DNA from: Leptospiraceae bacterium
GTDB taxonomy: Bacteria > Spirochaetota > Leptospiria > Turneriellales > Turneriellaceae
Direction of reading: 5' to 3'
NCBI GenBank assembly: GCA_016788945.1
Contig: JAEUSA010000373.1
Span: 1-22,103, forward strand
Length of the DNA: 22,103 bases
Part shown: piece after piece, positions 13,161 to 21,865 of the stretch
Numbering within the stretch: position 1 is the stretch's first letter
Layout of the letters: each line of letters begins with the position of its first letter
Position numbers and translations under genes: made by a program
Notes under the pieces: generated by a model
The model's input: the letters and a program-made list of their open reading frames with translations, nothing else
The model's database searches: none
Told to the model about the DNA's origin: nothing

Positions 13161-14633
13161 ATGTTTCGTGTTTTACTCATCACGAAAAACCGTTCGCTCG
13201 CAGAATTCTGCCGTAAAAATCTGCCACCGGGGTTTCAAATTAAATCCGTCAGCCGCTTTCACCCCGGCAGTGCCGATCAGCATCGTATTATTATTTTTGA
13301 CTCGGGCTTTCTCGTCGAAGAGGGTGACAGCGCAGTAGTAAGGGCCACAGAGAAATATGGTTTGAGCGACGGCGCTGTCTCGATTTGTCTGTTCATGAAC
13401 GAAGACCACCGGTCGCAGACATTCTCGCTTTTTCCCGATAACCTCAAGCAGGTGAAATCTATTCTGCCTTACCGCCTGAACGCGGGCAAGATTCACAGCG
13501 TGACCACTGCAGAATGGCACTGGTTTCTCGAAAACCAGCGCAGGCAATTGGGCGAACTCAGCGACCGCGCGCTGGTGCTCGGTGAAAATCGTATTCTGTC
13601 TGAGCGAATAGCACAAATCAAATCTGAGCTGCCCGAAGGCGCGCGTTTCCCGGCATTTATGCACGGGCGTTCAGGAGAAATCCTCCGTTTCAGAGAGCAG
13701 TTTATTTCTGCCGCGTCTTCTCAGCCTTATTTGCTGATCAGCGGTAAAGATGAGATACCTCTCGACGGGCTTCCCGAATTCTATTGCTCACTCGTTCGCC
13801 CCGGCGCTGTGCCAGGTTTTCACATTGTCGACCTCGCTTCGATACCTGCGCACCTGCATTTACAGGCAATATGGCCCGCCGAAAAACAAAGCCGTCAGCA
13901 GGCAGGCATCGCGCTCACCTGTGTGAAGAACATCCAACTGCTGGGCTGGCAGAATCAGGCGACGATGGTGGGCAAACTCAAGGCCACCGCAGAAGCGCAC
14001 GCCGCAGGAAAAACCCAACAACGTTTTATTCTTACGGCGACCGATGAATTGACGGCAATGATGCGAAAGGGTACGTTTAGGCAAGAGCTCTATTCATTGC
14101 TCAAGAAAGCTTCAGCCGAACTGCCCGCGCTGCACGAAAGGCCGGGCGACATTACCAAAATAGCGGCGGAGTACATCACGCAACACGGATTTTCCCGCCT
14201 ACAAGAACATAACGCCGAAATCGCGGCCAAAATCATGAGCAGCTTCGACCTTTCGGGCGGATACCGGGGCCTGTTTCTGACCCTCGAACTTATGAATGAC
14301 CTCGAAAAAAGCAAAGGGCTGCCGGTTTTTGAATTACCTGGAGCCGCCGAGCAGAGCGATGCTTTTCTTGCCGCACGCAGTTTTTTGCGCGAGCAGGTTG
14401 AGCCCAACCCTGCTACGCTTTTTGAAGGCCTCGCGGGCAGCGAAAAAGAAGCGCTCAGCCTCGAATATGTCGAACGCCATTATATCGCTGCGGTATGCGC
14501 GCGGTATGCCTGGCAAGTAACGGACGCAGCGCGTCACCTCGGGATCTCACGCAAGACGCTCTACGATAAAATGAAACGCTACAAACTGAACCGCCCCGAC
14601 AGTCTGCGGCGCGCGACGGGTAAAGCGTCGTGA
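13161..14633 (+). CDS. Degenerate NtrC-like regulator: receiver-like, defunct AAA+, Fis-type HTH
   Basis: A 490-residue protein with the outline of a sigma-54 activator. Residues 1 to about 110 resemble a receiver domain (FRVLLITKN, then IIIFDSGF where the phospho-Asp would sit). The middle resembles the AAA+ domain, most clearly FRQELYSLL at 306-314 and LPALHERPGDI, matching the usual FREDLYYRL and LPPLRERxxDI. Residues 440-476 are a Fis-type helix-turn-helix (VTDAARHLGISRKTLYDKMKR). The Walker A site is reduced to ISGKDEI (193-199), no GAFTGA loop exists, and the Walker B region reads CVKNIQLLGW where LDEIGEL is expected. It should bind DNA but probably neither hydrolyses ATP nor contacts sigma-54. 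The ATG at 13161 is preferred over a GTG at 13134 because it starts the receiver fold. It overlaps rsmD by four bases. Confidence 0.75.
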   Translation: MFRVLLITKNRSLAEFCRKNLPPGFQIKSVSRFHPGSADQHRIIIFDSGFLVEEGDSAVVRATEKYGLSDGAVSICLFMNEDHRSQTFSLFPDNLKQVKSILPYRLNAGKIHSVTTAEWHWFLENQRRQLGELSDRALVLGENRILSERIAQIKSELPEGARFPAFMHGRSGEILRFREQFISAASSQPYLLISGKDEIPLDGLPEFYCSLVRPGAVPGFHIVDLASIPAHLHLQAIWPAEKQSRQQAGIALTCVKNIQLLGWQNQATMVGKLKATAEAHAAGKTQQRFILTATDELTAMMRKGTFRQELYSLLKKASAELPALHERPGDITKIAAEYITQHGFSRLQEHNAEIAAKIMSSFDLSGGYRGLFLTLELMNDLEKSKGLPVFELPGAAEQSDAFLAARSFLREQVEPNPATLFEGLAGSEKEALSLEYVERHYIAAVCARYAWQVTDAARHLGISRKTLYDKMKRYKLNRPDSLRRATGKAS

Positions 14634-15235
14634 AAAAACCCGGTCTGCGCGTCGGTTCGGGAAAATTCAAACGCTCGGCTATACCGGCGGCGCGCGCGCA
14701 CCGGCACCATCAAAATTCGACCAGCGCACGCGTAAAAGAAGCTGCGTTCCAGATTATTCGCAACCGCATCGACATCGAAAGCGAATGGATTTTTTACGAC
14801 CTGTTCGCCGGCAGCGGGCAAATGGGCATCGAAGCATTGAGTCTCGGTGCATCGCACGCGACTTTTGTTGAACTCGTACCCGAACGCCTGAGCGAAATAC
14901 AACGCGCACTCGAATCGCTCGATGTACCCCATGCGCAGTATACCCTTACGCGGGCGCGCGCGAACAAGATTTTACCTGAAGCCTTTGCCGCCGAGACACC
15001 ATGCGTGGTATGGGCCGACCCGCCCTATACCTATGGCCAGGTGGCTTCAAACGACCCGGCAATTCTGATCTCACTCTACCATTCGGCAGCGCAGGAGCTA
15101 CCGGGTAAAGCGCCAGTATTTGTGATGCAGGTACATGAAAAAAGTCCCGTGCTGACGCCCGAATTTCTTGCCGCCAACAGCGACATCGAAGTCTACCGCT
15201 ACGGTTCAAACTGCCTCGTCGTGATCGGCGGTTAA
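14630..15235 (+). CDS. rsmD: 16S rRNA (guanine(966)-N(2))-methyltransferase
   Basis: Methylates G966 of 16S rRNA using S-adenosylmethionine, late in 30S assembly. The 201-residue product has the N-terminal RsmD pattern TSARVKEAAFQII at 31-43, SAM motif I DLFAGSGQMGIEAL at 57-70, and the catalytic DPPY at 130-133 of exocyclic-amine methyltransferases. The first 28 residues are basic and rich in His/Arg, slightly longer than usual. The start is a GTG overlapping the stop of the regulator gene (GTGA), so translation is coupled. The usual partner coaD is not next to it. Confidence 0.92.
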   Translation: MKKPGLRVGSGKFKRSAIPAARAHRHHQNSTSARVKEAAFQIIRNRIDIESEWIFYDLFAGSGQMGIEALSLGASHATFVELVPERLSEIQRALESLDVPHAQYTLTRARANKILPEAFAAETPCVVWADPPYTYGQVASNDPAILISLYHSAAQELPGKAPVFVMQVHEKSPVLTPEFLAANSDIEVYRYGSNCLVVIGG

Positions 15236-15281
15236 GGACAGTTCTCCTTTACCCGCAGTCTTTGCCGGCAAAAGGTTCCTC

Positions 15282-16064
15282 ATGCATTTCAAACTATCGG
15301 ATATCGGCAAGGAAAAAAAGCGCACCCGCGTTATCGATATTCAGACAAATGAACAGAATTCGCTTACGCGGGCGACGTTACTCGAACTCAAGGCCATTCT
15401 CGATGACACCTTAAAAGATGACACTTATGCATCTTTACTTTTCACCTCAACAAATCCCAAATTTTTCTCTAACGGGCTTGATGCGGCAAACGTACTCGCC
15501 ACCCCCGACGACAAGCTGGTCGAAGAGGTCGGCGAGATTGTATTGTTTTTCGGCCATCTGCTGAGGTTTGATAAACCGGTGCTGACCGAAGTCACCGGTT
15601 ATGCGATGGGGGGCGGCGCGGTCATTACTGTCGGCAGCGATTACAAGTACATGCTCGATGGAAAATCCCGCATATCGTTCAGTGAAGTTCTTGTCGGTTT
15701 GCCCTTACCCGGTTGCTTTATCGACAAAATTGCACGCACCGTTGAAGCACGGTATATCAACACGGTATGCGCTGGGGAGAACTACAAAGCGCCCGAAGCG
15801 AAAGCCATGGGGCTCATTGATGAAATTGCGGCGGACAGCGAAAGCCTGCGCAAGCTGTCTCTAAAGAAGATTGATTATCTCAACCGCATACCGCTTTCGG
15901 CGCTGCGGCGCACGAAACAGGCAATCAATGCGCCTATTCTCGAGCGCTTTGAAGGCACTCTGCGCCACACACATGAATCGTTTACCACGCCGGTGATTGT
16001 GAAAAACTTCCGCGAGTCCATGAAAGCCCTATCAGAAAAGCGCAGACCGCAATACGCCGACTGA
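15282..16064 (+). CDS. Enoyl-CoA hydratase/isomerase family protein (crotonase)
   Basis: A 260-residue crotonase-fold protein acting on acyl-CoA thioesters. The oxyanion hole is formed by FFSNGLD at 61-67 and GYAMGGGA at 106-113. Glu135 in SFSEVLVGLPLP occupies the place of one catalytic glutamate of hydratases; the second hydratase glutamate is not evident (the GGG follows GYAM rather than a GxxxGGGxE pattern). This makes a delta3-delta2-enoyl-CoA isomerase or an unusual hydratase both possible. AAAGG sits about eight bases before the ATG. A 46-base gap separates it from rsmD, and hslU starts one base after its stop. No other beta-oxidation gene is in the window. Confidence 0.88.
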   Translation: MHFKLSDIGKEKKRTRVIDIQTNEQNSLTRATLLELKAILDDTLKDDTYASLLFTSTNPKFFSNGLDAANVLATPDDKLVEEVGEIVLFFGHLLRFDKPVLTEVTGYAMGGGAVITVGSDYKYMLDGKSRISFSEVLVGLPLPGCFIDKIARTVEARYINTVCAGENYKAPEAKAMGLIDEIAADSESLRKLSLKKIDYLNRIPLSALRRTKQAINAPILERFEGTLRHTHESFTTPVIVKNFRESMKALSEKRRPQYAD

Positions 16065-16065
16065 G

Positions 16066-17430
16066 ATGCTGTCGCAGTGGAAACCGGCGGAAATTGTCCG
16101 CCACCTCGATGAATTCATTATCGGGCAGGCGGATGCCAAAAAAGCGGTCGCCATCGCCCTGAGAAACCGTGAACGCCGCCTTTCTCTGGGGGAACATCCG
16201 TTACGCGAAGAAATCCACCCCAAAAATATCATCATGATCGGCCCGACGGGTGTCGGCAAAACAGAAATTGCACGACGCCTGGCGAAAATGGCCAACGCAC
16301 CTTTCATCAAAGTCGAAGCGACCAAATACACTGAAGTGGGTTACGTCGGGCGCGATGTAGAGAGCATGATACGCGATCTCGTGATGACGGCCGTCAAGAT
16401 TGTACGCGCTGAATATGAAGAGCGCTGCAAGGCAGAGGCCGAAAAACGCACCGAAGAGCGGCTGCTCGATTTGTTGATACCGGGCAAACCGGCAAACGAA
16501 GCGACGGAGACATCGACCGTAGCACCGGGCAGCGATGACGATGAAAAAATCGCACGCGACATATTTCGCAAAAAACTCCGCGCGGGCCAGTTAGAAGACC
16601 GCGAGGTCGAACTTAAGCTACCCCAACATGCCGGGCCGCAAGTAGCAGTACAGATGATGGCCATACCGGGAATGGAAGAACTCGAAAACCAGATGCAGAA
16701 CATGCTCGGTGATATATTTCCCAAAAAGAAAGAGCGTCGCAAGGTCACGATTGCGCAAGCGCGCAAGGCCATCTATCAAGAAGAACTCGAGCAGCTGATC
16801 GACTTTGAAAAAATAAAAGATGAAGCCGTGCAACGCACCGAAAATACCGGCATTGTTTTTATCGATGAGATCGATAAAATCGCCAGCCGGGGCAGCAAAG
16901 GATCACCCGACGTTTCGCGTGAAGGTGTGCAGCGCGACATACTGCCGCTCGTCGAGGGTTCAACCGTAAATACCAAACACGGCCCGGTGAAGACCGATCA
17001 TATCCTATTCATCGCAGCCGGGGCATTCCATATTTCTTCGGTGACTGACCTCATACCCGAATTGCAGGGACGTTTTCCGATACGCGTCGAGCTGAAGCCG
17101 CTGCTCAAAGAAGACTATGTCAAAATTCTTAAAGACCCGAAGAACGCGCTCGCGAAGCAATACCAAGCGCTTTTATCGACAGAAAATGTGAATATTGCGT
17201 TCGAGGCTTCCGGATTCGAAGCGATAGCCGAAATCGCGTATGAAATGAATTCGCGTAATGAGAACATCGGCGCGCGGCGTCTGCATACCATTTTAGAGAA
17301 ATTGTTCGAAAAGCTTTCGTATGAACCCGAAAAATTTTCGGCAAACGACGTCATCGTCAACCGGGCATTTGTCGAAAACGAACTCAGCGAAATTGTAAAA
17401 AACCAGGATTTGTCAAAATTTATCCTTTGA
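16066..17430 (+). CDS. hslU: ATP-dependent protease ATPase subunit HslU
   Basis: The AAA+ unfoldase of the HslUV (ClpYQ) protease. At 454 residues it has normal length. Visible: HLDEFIIGQ near residue 14, Walker A GPTGVGKT at 59-66 (Lys65), the pore loop GYVG at 92-95, a charged intermediate domain, Walker B IVFIDEIDKIA (Asp267/Glu268), ELQGRFPIRVEL (sensor/arginine-finger region) and the conserved C-terminal LSKFIL that docks into HslV. The C-terminal tail is intact, so HslV is expected somewhere in the genome, although it is not in its usual place directly upstream. The ATG comes one base after the crotonase stop without its own clear Shine-Dalgarno, suggesting translational coupling. Confidence 0.97.
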   Translation: MLSQWKPAEIVRHLDEFIIGQADAKKAVAIALRNRERRLSLGEHPLREEIHPKNIIMIGPTGVGKTEIARRLAKMANAPFIKVEATKYTEVGYVGRDVESMIRDLVMTAVKIVRAEYEERCKAEAEKRTEERLLDLLIPGKPANEATETSTVAPGSDDDEKIARDIFRKKLRAGQLEDREVELKLPQHAGPQVAVQMMAIPGMEELENQMQNMLGDIFPKKKERRKVTIAQARKAIYQEELEQLIDFEKIKDEAVQRTENTGIVFIDEIDKIASRGSKGSPDVSREGVQRDILPLVEGSTVNTKHGPVKTDHILFIAAGAFHISSVTDLIPELQGRFPIRVELKPLLKEDYVKILKDPKNALAKQYQALLSTENVNIAFEASGFEAIAEIAYEMNSRNENIGARRLHTILEKLFEKLSYEPEKFSANDVIVNRAFVENELSEIVKNQDLSKFIL

Positions 17431-20315
17431 TCGCGCGTTTTATCAAGTCGACCGGATCGCTGCTTTCGGCGATCGTGCTGCTTTGTCTGACGACTATCAG
17501 CGCCGAAAATTTTGACGCCAGCGAAAATTTTCGCTCGGCGATGACAGCCTTTAAAGAAAAGAACTTTTACTCTGCGCGGTTATTGCTGCAAGAAATTGTG
17601 CTGAAAGATGCTCGCGGCGAATTCGGCGATGACGCTCAGTATTATCTGGCGATGTCATATTTCTATGAGGGGGATTACAAATCTGCACAATTTGAATTCC
17701 GTGCACTGCTGCGCGATTTTCCCGAATCACCGTTTATCGTGCGCGCCGCGTTCTGGACAGGTGAAGCATGGTTTCAGCGCAAAAAATACCGCGAGGCACT
17801 CGAGTCACACACCGCGTTTGTGCGCAAATACCCGGAAAATGTACTCAGCGCCTCCGCACTCTACACGATCGGTTTTATCTACAATGAACAAAAGCGCTAT
17901 GACGAAGCTGTCGAGGTCTTAAACCGGGCACTGAAAGATTACCCTGCAAGCAGCGCGGCGCCGGCTTTAACCCTGCAGGCCGGTATCGCGCATTTCAACG
18001 CAAAAGAGTATACCCGTGCACGGCGCCAGTTTGAAACCCTGCTCGTCAAATACACCGAACCGGAAAATCTGTCGGCGGCGCGCTTCTGGCTCGGTAAAAG
18101 CTATTTCGCCGAAGATAAGTTAGCCGAAGCACTGACCGAGTTTTCGGTGGTCGTGAAGGATTACCCCGCCTCAGAACAGGCGAGCGAAGCGATGTATCTT
18201 TCGGCGCTGTGCAGGTATAAGGCCGGCGAGCGCGGCGAAGCGATTGAGATGCTCGCGCGCGCGGCGGAAAAATATCCCAAAAGCACGATTTATCCGTTTG
18301 TGCGACTGAGGCAGGCACAGTTGCTCGTTGAGCACAAAGAGGATAATGCAGCACTTGCCCCGCTCATCGATATTACCAATAACCACCGCACGCACGAGAC
18401 CTTTGCCCCGGCGCTCGAATTAATCGCAGAAATCAGGCGCAGGCAGGGAAAAACCGCCGAAGCCCTCGCGATGTTTGAGGCGTTACGCGATGAAAAAAGC
18501 CTCAAAGGCGCCGCGCGGCGGGAGCTTCTGCGCCGCTATGGTGACCTGCTCTATCAGGATAACCAGTTTGCGCGCGCGGCGGAAATTTACGCTGAACTCA
18601 GCCGCGAAACTCCGGCCGAAAATGATTCTGCCATCAATATTCTGCTGTTGGCCCGCGCACAGTACCGTGACGGAAAATATGATGCTGCACTGTCCTCTCT
18701 GAATCGTCTGGAGAAAAATTATGATGATGAGACCAGCCGCGCCGAGGCACTCTTTCTCAAAGGGGAAATATCATATGCTCTCGGCAAATTCACCGACGCA
18801 TTGCAAATATATGCCCGCTTGGCGCGAAAGTACAAAGACCATCCGAAGGTTTTTGATGCCGAAATGGGCATCGGTTGGACGTACTTTGAACTGAAACAAT
18901 ATGCCCGCGCCGCAGACAACTTCCGCAAAGTACTGAAACAGTACAAAAAACCGGTAGAACAGGCAAAGGCACTGATTGCGCTCGGGGCTTGCCAGTATAA
19001 CCTGCGCGACCTCGACGGGGCCTTAGCGAGCTATCGCCGCGTAAAAGAAAAATTTGCTGCAGCCAAAACCGAGGCTGCCGAAGCACAATACCAGATTGCC
19101 TGGCTTTTGTTTCGCCGTAACCGGCACGCCGACGCGGCACAGGAATTTACCGCATACCTTACACTGACCGAAGGGAATCACCGCATCGCCGAGGCTTTGT
19201 ATTTTGGCGGGCTCAGCAAATTTCAGAACGGCGACTACGACGGCGCCGAACGCGATTTTGCAGCCGTCGTCGCCCGCAGCGATGCGACGGCATGGCTGAG
19301 AGAAAAGGCACTCGCCGATCTCGGAAAAAACCGAGCGGCGCTCAAAAATTATTCCTCGGGTCGCGACGCGTACCGTCAGCTACTCGGTGAATATCCCGAA
19401 ACGCAGAACCGGGATGAAGCCGAATATCAGATCATTGTCCTCTCTCTGAAGCTCGATGACGAAACGACGGCACTCGATGTGTTGAAGGCCCTGAAGAAAC
19501 GCAACAAAGCCTCGACCTGGTATGCAGAAGCGCTCAGTGAACTCGCGGAGTTTTACAGGCGGCGAAAAAATTTCAGCGCCTCTGAATCGGCCCTGACAGA
19601 GCTCGAAGCGCTGCGCAAAAAGGGAACCGAGCGACACGAGGTATCGATCACGCGCGCGGGACTCTACGCCGAACAGGGAAAATATGCCGAGGCTCTAAAA
19701 GTCTCTGAGCAGGTACTCTTGAGCGAAGACGTCAGCGAAACTTCTGCGATCAGAGCCTCAACGCTGGTTTTTCAGCTGCTCGAGCGCCAGCGCGACTATA
19801 AGAAAGGTGCACAACACGCAGATAAACTGGCACGACGGTTTGCCGATAATGCGCGCCTCGCCGATGAAATGTTGCTTGCCCAAGGCCGCTTTCTTATTCT
19901 GCTTAAGGATATTCCTTCGGCGCGCGAGGTTCTGCTGCCGCTCAGCAAAAGCCGCAATGCCGCTGCGCGCGCAAAACTTCTGCTCGGTGAAACTTACTAT
20001 AATGAAGGCAATCACGCGCAGGCGCTCGATTATTTCCGGCAGATTTCGCAGAAACAGGACGCGTCAAGCTACCTCAAAGCCCGCTATCTAATTGGAGAAA
20101 TCTTATTCGCCAAACAGGAATACGAAGAGGCGGCGCGCGAATTCAGCCGCATCGCTTATGCCGAAACGCGCGATGACGCCGTGTATGAACTATCGCTCTA
20201 TCGGGCGGCGCAGTCGTTCAGAAAAATAAAAAAAGACCGCGAGGCCGATACATTCCGTGAAAAGCTGAGAGAGGCGTTTCCACAGAGTAAGTACCTGCGC
20301 GAGCTGGAGCAATAA
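17427..20315 (+). CDS. Large secreted TPR-repeat protein
   Basis: A 962-residue protein with a signal peptide (basic ARFIK, core SLLSAIVLLCLTTI, likely cleavage after Ala26) and then TPR units nearly to the end. Recurrent pieces such as ALYTIGFIYNEQKRYDEAV and AEALFLKGEISYALGKFTDA show about 20 or more repeats of 34-38 residues. Several match the YbgF/BamD type with (Y/F)P at the repeat end, so a periplasmic or outer-membrane scaffold role is likely; no lipobox is clear. The start is a TTG overlapping the hslU stop (TTGA); later ATG codons would remove the signal peptide. surE follows after two bases. A specific function cannot be assigned. Confidence 0.88.
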   Translation: MIARFIKSTGSLLSAIVLLCLTTISAENFDASENFRSAMTAFKEKNFYSARLLLQEIVLKDARGEFGDDAQYYLAMSYFYEGDYKSAQFEFRALLRDFPESPFIVRAAFWTGEAWFQRKKYREALESHTAFVRKYPENVLSASALYTIGFIYNEQKRYDEAVEVLNRALKDYPASSAAPALTLQAGIAHFNAKEYTRARRQFETLLVKYTEPENLSAARFWLGKSYFAEDKLAEALTEFSVVVKDYPASEQASEAMYLSALCRYKAGERGEAIEMLARAAEKYPKSTIYPFVRLRQAQLLVEHKEDNAALAPLIDITNNHRTHETFAPALELIAEIRRRQGKTAEALAMFEALRDEKSLKGAARRELLRRYGDLLYQDNQFARAAEIYAELSRETPAENDSAINILLLARAQYRDGKYDAALSSLNRLEKNYDDETSRAEALFLKGEISYALGKFTDALQIYARLARKYKDHPKVFDAEMGIGWTYFELKQYARAADNFRKVLKQYKKPVEQAKALIALGACQYNLRDLDGALASYRRVKEKFAAAKTEAAEAQYQIAWLLFRRNRHADAAQEFTAYLTLTEGNHRIAEALYFGGLSKFQNGDYDGAERDFAAVVARSDATAWLREKALADLGKNRAALKNYSSGRDAYRQLLGEYPETQNRDEAEYQIIVLSLKLDDETTALDVLKALKKRNKASTWYAEALSELAEFYRRRKNFSASESALTELEALRKKGTERHEVSITRAGLYAEQGKYAEALKVSEQVLLSEDVSETSAIRASTLVFQLLERQRDYKKGAQHADKLARRFADNARLADEMLLAQGRFLILLKDIPSAREVLLPLSKSRNAAARAKLLLGETYYNEGNHAQALDYFRQISQKQDASSYLKARYLIGEILFAKQEYEEAAREFSRIAYAETRDDAVYELSLYRAAQSFRKIKKDREADTFREKLREAFPQSKYLRELEQ

Positions 20316-20317
20316 CC

Positions 20318-21046
20318 ATGAGAATTCTTATTTCGAACGATGATGGGCTGAATTTTCCGGGGTTGGCGCGCCTCAGGGAGCGGCTCGATCAGTTTGGCGA
20401 AACCTGGGTTTTTGCTCCCGCAGAAGAAAAAAGCGCCACCGGCATGGCGCTTTCGATTCATAACGATGTGCCGGTCATCAGGCTCGATGAGCGCACTTAT
20501 GAAGTCGATGCGTTTCCCGTTGATTGCGTCAATGTGGCACTGCATTCAGGTTTTGCTCCGCCCTTTGACTTTTGTGTGTCGGGCATCAATAAGGGTGTCA
20601 ATATGGGGCAGGATATCTGGTACAGCGGCACGGTGGGTGCCGCGCGCCACGCTTTTATTCACGGCGTGCCATCCTTTGCCGTGTCGTGCGGCTACCTCGA
20701 CGCAACGGGCGATTTCGCCAAAGTGGCGGATATCTTCGCCGAGATTTTTGCGCGTTTTTCATCGACTGCGGACCAGAATTTTTTGCTCAATATTAATATC
20801 CCCATGACCGCCAAAGACGCTGGCGACATAAAATGGGCTAAATTGGGTCGGCGAATCTACCGAGATAACTATAAGAGGGAAGTCAGGGAAGACGGGAGTA
20901 TGCTCCTCAACCTTGGCGGCTCTGTGTTAAGCCACGGGGGAGAAGCGGATACGGATTTCGACTGGTATGACCAGGGTTTTACAGTAATCACTCCGCTGAC
21001 GATAGATGCAACAGACCACAAAAAACTCACCAGGCACCGCGCCTGA
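20318..21046 (+). CDS. surE: 5'-nucleotidase SurE
   Basis: A metal-dependent nucleoside monophosphate phosphatase linked in other bacteria to stationary-phase survival. The 242-residue length is typical. The metal site is formed by NDDG at 7-10 (Asp8, Asp9), Ser39 in EEKSATGMALS and Asn91 in SGINKGVNMG; YSGTVGAAR at 102-110 is also a family signature. The ATG follows the TPR gene stop by two bases. The 3' end overlaps the next TPR gene by 41 bases. surE often neighbours pcm or nlpD; here it sits between two TPR genes instead. Confidence 0.96.
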   Translation: MRILISNDDGLNFPGLARLRERLDQFGETWVFAPAEEKSATGMALSIHNDVPVIRLDERTYEVDAFPVDCVNVALHSGFAPPFDFCVSGINKGVNMGQDIWYSGTVGAARHAFIHGVPSFAVSCGYLDATGDFAKVADIFAEIFARFSSTADQNFLLNINIPMTAKDAGDIKWAKLGRRIYRDNYKREVREDGSMLLNLGGSVLSHGGEADTDFDWYDQGFTVITPLTIDATDHKKLTRHRA

Positions 21047-21818
21047 AAAACACGCGGGAAAAACCATTTCCATCGGCGAATACCTCAATATAGGAAATAA
21101 GAATCCCGTGCTGAAAAAACAGGCCGGTGGCGCCTCTGAACTTTCGCTGCAACAGGTCGAAGAACTTTCCCGCATTAAAGAAGAAGCGAAACGCGCCTAC
21201 CGCCGCAAAGACTTCGTGCAGGCACTGGCCCGCTTCGAAGATGCCATTGCGATTGTACCCGGTGACCTTGAATTTTCATATTATCAGGCACTTTGCCTCT
21301 TTCAGCTGCACCAATGGGAACGCGCTGAAGAATTATTCGGCCGCATCATCGAACTCGACGAACTGCGCCTTTTGCCCGACGTGCGTAAAATGCTCGCTCT
21401 GACCCTGCTCAAGCGTCGCAAATTTGCCGAGGCAGAAAAAATTCTTAACGATGCGGCGCGCGACCGCAAGAACGATACACAACTGATGAGCATGCTCGGT
21501 TACGCACTCGAAAAACAGAACAAACTCATCGAGGCAGAACGTATACTGTCAAAACTAATGGAAAAAGATCCCGAAAACAGCAACGGTATGAACTCGCTCG
21601 CATTCGTCTATTGCCGGCTCGAAAAGAATTACACCGAAGCGCTGCAACTCGTCAAAAAGGCGCTGACCAAAGAACCTAAAAATGCGTTTTTCCTCGACAC
21701 ACTTGGTATGCTCTACGCCAACCGCGGCAATACCGCTGCTGCAAAGAAAACGCTGAAAAAAGCGCTCGAACACGCGCCGGGTCATCCCGAAATTATCGCA
21801 CACCTGACGCGTATCTAA
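21006..21818 (+). CDS. Cytoplasmic TPR-repeat protein
   Basis: A 270-residue protein with no signal peptide. The first 50 residues are polar and probably disordered; from about residue 55 to the end there are about six TPR units, for example RAYRRKDFVQALARFEDAI and LGMLYANRGNTAAAKKTL, several ending in a Pro at the usual position. It probably mediates protein-protein contacts in the cytoplasm. The ATG at 21006 lies 41 bases inside surE, with no clear Shine-Dalgarno; a GTG at 21108 with AGGA upstream is an alternative that loses 34 residues. It closes the long plus-strand run and faces the AraC-type gene. Confidence 0.8.
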   Translation: MQQTTKNSPGTAPEKHAGKTISIGEYLNIGNKNPVLKKQAGGASELSLQQVEELSRIKEEAKRAYRRKDFVQALARFEDAIAIVPGDLEFSYYQALCLFQLHQWERAEELFGRIIELDELRLLPDVRKMLALTLLKRRKFAEAEKILNDAARDRKNDTQLMSMLGYALEKQNKLIEAERILSKLMEKDPENSNGMNSLAFVYCRLEKNYTEALQLVKKALTKEPKNAFFLDTLGMLYANRGNTAAAKKTLKKALEHAPGHPEIIAHLTRI

Positions 21819-21865
21819 TTGCCTGCATGCCGCGTGGTCTGCGGCCATAGGCATTGCTCAGGCAA
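21819..21865. terminator. Hairpin-forming region between convergent genes
   Basis: TTGCCTG (21819-21825) pairs with CAGGCAA (21859-21865), and inside it GCCGC (21829-21833) pairs with GCGGC (21841-21845). It sits directly between the stop of the TPR gene and the stop of the AraC-type gene, where a shared terminator is expected; the 3' arm reaches into the latter. There is no good T-run, so the call is tentative. Confidence 0.35.

Noticed and set aside
13075..13338. 87-codon frame ahead of the NtrC-like regulator
   Set aside because: It overlaps the receiver-like domain in another frame and shows no domain or start signal of its own.
17427..21818. TPR genes as part of a defence or toxin system
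   Set aside because: No nuclease, toxin or NTPase effector accompanies them; neighbours are hslU and surE, which point to housekeeping.
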